NCBI GenBank assembly: GCA_034698045.1
Contig: JAQGAU010000717.1
Span: forward strand, 1 to 24,615
Source of the DNA: Paramacrobiotus richtersi
Lineage: Eukaryota > Tardigrada > Eutardigrada > Parachela > Macrobiotidae
DNA length: 24,615 nt
Direction: 5' to 3'
Shown: positions 20,801 through 24,615 of the stretch, one piece after another
Numbering within the stretch: position 1 is the stretch's first letter
Layout of the letters: every line of letters starts with the position of its first letter
The notes under the pieces: model-generated
Told to the model about the DNA's origin: nothing
Database searches by the model: none
The model's input: the letters and a program-made list of their open reading frames with translations, nothing else
Translations under genes and position numbers: made by a program

Positions 20801-22223
20801 CACGCAGACGATTATCACAGATACTGCAGCAGAGATCCGGATCAATCGCTTCCCTTTCGTAACTGGAAATAAAAACGATTATCATACTTAAACTGCACTG
20901 GAACTGAAAGTAGTTCAAACTCATAAGAACATCAATGTTGGACAACTTTGAACATTACAGACGGTGTGGTGTACACCATATAACGAAAATATTCGATGAT
21001 TACAATCGCATTCCACGAAAGAGTATGCATACCGCGTTACAAATTACACAGAAACACTTGTTCAACACATTTACCTCTCATCTGGCACGCTGGCGTAAGC
21101 TGCAGGGTTGGTAGTGACGGTGGTAGGCGCAACTGTTGGCGCGCGGTGATTATTCCGCCTTCCGCCTGGCATCACATTGGTATCCCGAACACTGGCGCAA
21201 AACTTCGTATTATGCTGACCAGAGACCTGACAATGCGAACAATACACCGTCTGCCGAGGCTTTGCGACATACCTACAACCAGGACGGAAAATGTTGCGTT
21301 AATCAAGATTTTTCGGGGCCAGAAACTAAATCTGAGACATCATTAACGGATCGCAACACAATCATATCATATCAACAAGCTTTGCCGAACGCAGTTTTAT
21401 GTACGGCACTTACGCAGTATGATCATAAAACAGCAGACATTGATACATCATGGCGAATATCTTCTGTTCCTCTGAATAATCATCCAGCTCCAATATATCG
21501 GTAGACTGCAAATAAACAGAATCTGTATTAATATCATCAACCAGGCATTGGTTCGGTCATGACCAGAATTCAATAAAATAAGATTATCGAATCTGTCTGT
21601 AAAACAACATACCTCAGTAATCACACCAGGAAAACCCATTTTTTCAAATGTAGGGTCCTGCAGACCTTGGTACTGATTGTATGTTTTATCTGCAAAACAA
21701 ACGGCATCAATCACCACTGACAAACCCAAGAAAAAGTCTGGCTTACTATGATAATATGAGACATCACCAGCAGCCGAAATCGACTTATCAGGGACTGGCT
21801 TTTCACTGGGAACTTCAGAGGGGACCGCGGCAGGCTGTTTGGGTTTCTCGCGTTCCGAGGTCTCTCCACCCGCCAACTTTCGAGCCACAGTTATCACAGT
21901 ATCTTTTGGAATTTCCGCATCATCCAATAAATACACTGCAAAATTATAACAATAAAGTCATCACAACATGTTACATTGTTACGTAAAGATTGACAGAATG
22001 AACGTGCCACGAACCCACCTTCTCCTGTGACGGAATTCTCTAGAGAGAGCTCTGCAGGGGCTTGGCTTTTATCGGGTCTAGAACTCTTTTGATCCAGTTT
22101 ATGTTTCTGGCTAATGAACTGCTTCAGTTCTTTCACACTGACGGACGAGCCAGAAAAGGGAAAATGTTCCGTTTCCAATGCATTTTTGAACTTGAAATGA
22201 ATCACGGCATCCGTAGGTGCCAT
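17803..22223 (-). CDS. RBBP6: RBBP6-like RING E3 ubiquitin ligase (DWNN, zinc knuckle, RING)
   Basis: Retinoblastoma-binding protein 6 / Mpe1 family: a nuclear protein combining a ubiquitin-like DWNN domain, CCHC zinc knuckle and RING; it activates the mRNA cleavage/polyadenylation machinery and acts as an E3 ligase (family knowledge). Exons (minus): 22223-22019, 21935-21747, 21689-21613, 21505-21414, 21272-21075, 20862-20756, 20497-20311, 20249-20105, 19895-19618, 19467-19286, 19072-19054 (19-nt microexon, tentative), 19000-17803; 2877 nt = 958 aa, phases consistent. DWNN at residues ~1-90 (VIHFKFKNALETEHFPFSGS; VYLLDDAEIPKDTVITVARK). SEEQKIFAMMYQ matches the conserved linker. Zinc knuckle C199-X2-C202-X5-H208-X4-C213. 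The C4C4 RING has cysteines 266, 269, 281, 282, 287, 290, 304, 307 (CSICDNRLRDAVVAPCC, CDACIRTTLM, CPSC). Then a Gln/Pro/Met-rich middle, a highly charged helix (EEQEKREWREEQEKRERE) and a Ser/Arg/Lys-rich tail. Confidence 0.93.
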
Positions 22224-22310
22224 TATTCTTCTGATCTTCTCGCTATTAACATGAGACCGGAGTACAACAAAAATGAACTGTCAACTCCGTTTGGATATTA
22301 CAACATAAAA

Positions 22311-22338
22311 GTTTCTTAGATCGTGTTTCTTAGATCGT
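22311..22338. repeat. Perfect 14-bp tandem duplication
   Basis: gtttcttagatcgt occurs twice back to back (22311-22324, 22325-22338), about 90 bp upstream of the RBBP6 start codon, i.e. in its likely promoter or 5' UTR. Confidence 0.9.
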
Positions 22339-22830
22339 GATACGGAAATATTTGAAGCAAACAGCTGCAAACTTTTTGAGTTTGTTTATTCTAATTTTCT
22401 AAACGCTGCAGTCTTCAGAATAAACTGACAAATTAGCGGTATGTACGCCGTACGAGTACCCCAGTTGCCTCAGCTCTGGGCGGTACACGTGCGACAGAAG
22501 AAACGAGTTTGGCAGTTTGGCGGACTGAATGGGATTATACAATGCAAAACAGCAAATTGATCAAATCTGCGATAAAAGGAGAGTTCAAATTCGGGCTACA
22601 GCTCAAACGATAGAAAAAAAATTTTACTCCTTTCTGTGATAGTTTCCGGTAAATAGTTTCCGTATGTTCGGGATTCGGGAAGAATGTTTCGAGTGTGCTA
22701 CGCTATTGCTTTTGGTGGTCAAATGTCAAAATTAATGACCGAAGTAAGTTCACCAATGTGAAAACGAAAAGTGCGCACAACCTTCGGCTCTGGCGCAGTC
22801 AGAGATACAGATATAATTATGGGAAATATC

Positions 22831-22868
22831 AAATAAGTGGCGTTAAATAAGTTGTTAAATAAGTGGCG
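22831..22868. repeat. Short direct repeats aaataagtggcg
   Basis: aaataagtggcg at 22831-22842 and 22857-22868, with a partial third unit (aaataagttg) between. Local tandem slippage in the intergenic region; no function visible. Confidence 0.8.
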
Positions 22869-23312
22869 CGCTAGAAAAAGCTAATAAAGTCTGTCAGTCC
22901 ATTATGGGCGTTTCTTCTGTACTTCGTTTGCTTTGCAGTTTGATATTTTATTAATGATCAAATAATAGCAAATCACTCGAATGGAGTATAAAAGCGAGCA
23001 ACAGCTTTTCCACCCACGTAAATGATATATCTGTCAATTAATCATTAACAAAAATCAAAAACCAGCCCAGACGGGCAGTAACAACAGGACAAATCCCAAG
23101 CGCTGCATTCTGAATTAAAAGCCTAACATCCAAATAAAAAAGTAATAATAAAGCGATATGTACATGCCGTAACCTCTGAGAAAACCAAAGAAACAGTAAC
23201 TAATGAGAAAACATAAGGAAACAAAACATTCCATGCGCAAGAAAAAAAGCACAACTATAACCGTAAACGAAAGCGTAAATTTTGTAATCACAAATCAAAT
23301 ATCATGAGTAAA

Positions 23313-24615
23313 TCAGCGGATGAAGGAAGAGAATGGATCGTCACTGGCCACCTTTTCAAACAAAACAGCGCACGGATAGGGATGACACCACAGAACCAGG
23401 AAACTTGTGGCGCTGAACACTACCAGCTGAGCATTTGTCGGTTTCGTTGACTCCTGCTGCAGCATAGCTCGTCGGCTATGATCGTAAGGATGCCATTTTC
23501 CGGTGAATCGACCTGAAAAACAAGGTCACTGAATTGCGAACGAAACAACAGAATAGACCAAAATGATAAAGCTAATTCAGCTGAGGGAAATATTAATGGA
23601 ACTGCATACATTGTTCAAACAGCACCAGCGAAAGCAGTGAAAAACGATCAAGCATGCTAATCTTGCAAACTAACGAATCACGATTTTCTGAGAAATTTTC
23701 TTAACAAGCCGTGATTAACTCTCTTCTTCTGCACTATGACAGTTATGCTCTAATGAAAGAATACTATGAGAAAGCCGTGCCAACCAAGGCACAGACATGC
23801 ACACTTACCCAGACAGTATTTGGGGAGTTTCATTACATCGAAAGAGATATACGGAAACATTTCCGGGGGGACTTTAAACTCCTGACGAACGGCTCCCGTG
23901 ACTGAACGGGTTTTGTGCTTGAAGTGATTCCACTTCTCTGCTGCTGCTTGGTTAACCGCTTCGAGCTGGTCGGGCGGTACAATGATGCCGTTTCGGAAGT
24001 TAAACCAAAAGGCTTGCTTTTCGCAAGACCGCACACAGTCGCCAGTGACCTACAAGTAAACATGAAACCAACTTGACCTTCTTTACCAGTACTAACAACT
24101 AAACGAATGTACAAACGAACGAATGGACTGATCGTTGTTTACCTTCATTCCGTCAATTGAATCACCTCGCGTTGGAGAGTACACCTAAAAACACAAAAGT
24201 GTGTCAGAAAAAAGGAAATCGTAAGACCTCAAACATTAGACCAAAATCAACCGCTAACCGTTGTTTGCTGTAGTGTCGACAAACAATTTACAGCGATTCA
24301 CTAACCATAATATGTAAAACTACAATTATTAACAATACTCTTTTCACGCGAGCGACAATGCTAACAGTCAATTGCTTATCTTACTCGCGTGCAAGTACGT
24401 GCAAGATAAGAAGATAAGGAATTGACTGTCAGCAATATGTAAAATAAAGAGATTAAACACTCAAATCTACCTACGCCAATTTTACGTCATTTAAATCGAA
24501 GAATTTCCACTTTCGTCTTGCTCGTGCATAAGGACGTGAACCATATTTAAAAAACGCATTACCTTGAACAACTGAGTGCCCCGACCTTTAAGATTAGCCT
24601 TAAAGTACCCAGCAA
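23313..24615 (-). CDS. Unrecognised protein with C-terminal hydrophobic segment, 3' part (5' end outside window)
   Basis: I do not recognise the family. Four exons on the minus strand: (edge)24613-24563, 24184-24143, 24049-23809, 23512-23313 (TGA). Introns 24185-24562, 24050-24142 and 23513-23808 have good GT-AG ends (AAG|gtaatg, AAG|gtaaac, CTGG|gtaagt) and matching phases 0, 0, 1. The readable ~164 residues run GYFKANLKGRGTQLFK, VYSPTRGDSIDGMK, VTGDCVRSCEKQAFWFNFRN, GIIVPPDQLEAVNQAAAEKW, ... VPPEMFPYISFDVMKLPKYC, GRFTGKWHPYDHSRRAM, and end with a hydrophobic stretch (AQLVVFSATSFLVLWCHPYP) before FEKVASDDPFSSFIR. That stretch could be a tail membrane anchor or a buried strand. It is not a tandem repeat and has four to six Cys. 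The first intron contains the palindromic MITE-like element. Confidence 0.7.
24359..24434. mobile_element. Palindromic MITE-like element (hairpin) in an intron
   Basis: A 76-bp imperfect palindrome: the left arm (tgctaacagtcaattgctta...) and the reverse complement of the right arm (tgctgacagtcaattcctta...) match over about 24 bp with two mismatches. Its first 42 bp equal 6590-6631 in GGT intron 2 with one mismatch. It lies in intron 24185-24562 of the unrecognised minus-strand gene. It fits a short non-autonomous foldback/MITE element; the flanks show no clear target duplication. Confidence 0.75.

Larger units (their letters stand above)
22224..23312. other. Spacer upstream of RBBP6 and downstream of the last gene
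   Basis: About 1.09 kb containing the RBBP6 promoter/5' UTR and the 3' UTR of the gene at 23313-24615 (both minus). Minus-strand AATAAA (plus tttatt, 22947-22952) could end the latter. Two small repeats are annotated separately. I see no tRNA or coding exon. Confidence 0.6.

Noticed and set aside
23711-23905. Plus-strand 64-codon ORF
   Set aside because: It is antisense to the well-spliced exon 24049-23809 of the minus-strand gene.
1-24615. CRISPR array, bacterial operon, prophage or defence island
   Set aside because: No regularly spaced repeats or prokaryotic gene structure; spliced animal genes fill the window.

Overview
This is a gene-dense stretch of a small invertebrate (metazoan) nuclear genome. 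Evidence: every recognisable gene is split by GT-AG introns, many only 53-75 nt long; genes lie on both strands with short spacers; AATAAA/ATTAAA signals follow stop codons; and the gene set (CSDE1/Unr, neuroguidin, COA6, membrane gamma-glutamyltransferase, SAXO axonemal protein, RBBP6) is animal-like. The compact intron style would suit a tardigrade, rotifer or similar micro-animal, but the sequence alone does not fix the phylum. All exon structures were assembled by hand from frame, splice-site and phase consistency. Where summed exon lengths came out divisible by three, this is stated in the entry.

Layout. 1-2364 (+): 3' part of a CSDE1/Unr-like multi-cold-shock-domain RNA-binding protein. 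2669-4609 (-): neuroguidin (NGDN), convergent with CSDE1; their poly(A) signals lie 8 nt apart. 5193-5686 (-): COA6, a cytochrome c oxidase assembly factor. 6182-9885 (+): a 14-exon membrane gamma-glutamyltransferase; intron 2 carries a MITE-like repeat and intron 11 carries a complete tRNA-Asn(GTT) gene that has its own 17-nt intron. 10203-13155 (+): a SAXO-type microtubule protein whose eight exons are all joined in phase 0 and mostly encode pairs of ~35-residue repeats. 14337-16448 (+): an unrecognised protein, also with only phase-0 introns and SAXO-like Y..(D/E)F motifs. 16474-16702 (+): a two-exon relic of the 3' end of the proteasome ATPase gene PSMC1/Rpt2. 17136-17628 (-): an unresolved coding-like locus with conflicting frames. 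17803-22223 (-): RBBP6 (DWNN, zinc knuckle, RING, basic tail). 23313-24615 (-): 3' part of an unrecognised protein with a hydrophobic C-terminal segment; one of its introns holds a second, hairpin-shaped copy of the MITE-like repeat.

The genes do not form a pathway. They are mostly housekeeping functions: translation control, ribosome biogenesis, respiratory-chain assembly, glutathione turnover, mRNA 3' processing/ubiquitin ligation. Between them lies a two-gene same-strand pair of probable ciliary/axonemal proteins. I did not find a CRISPR array, prokaryotic operon, defence system or intact autonomous transposon. The most unusual items are the tRNA gene with an intron nested in a protein-gene intron, the strictly modular phase-0 SAXO gene, a GGT substitution at an oxyanion-hole position, the related MITE-like repeats in two introns, the Rpt2 relic that kept its intron, and the unresolved locus at 17.1-17.6 kb.
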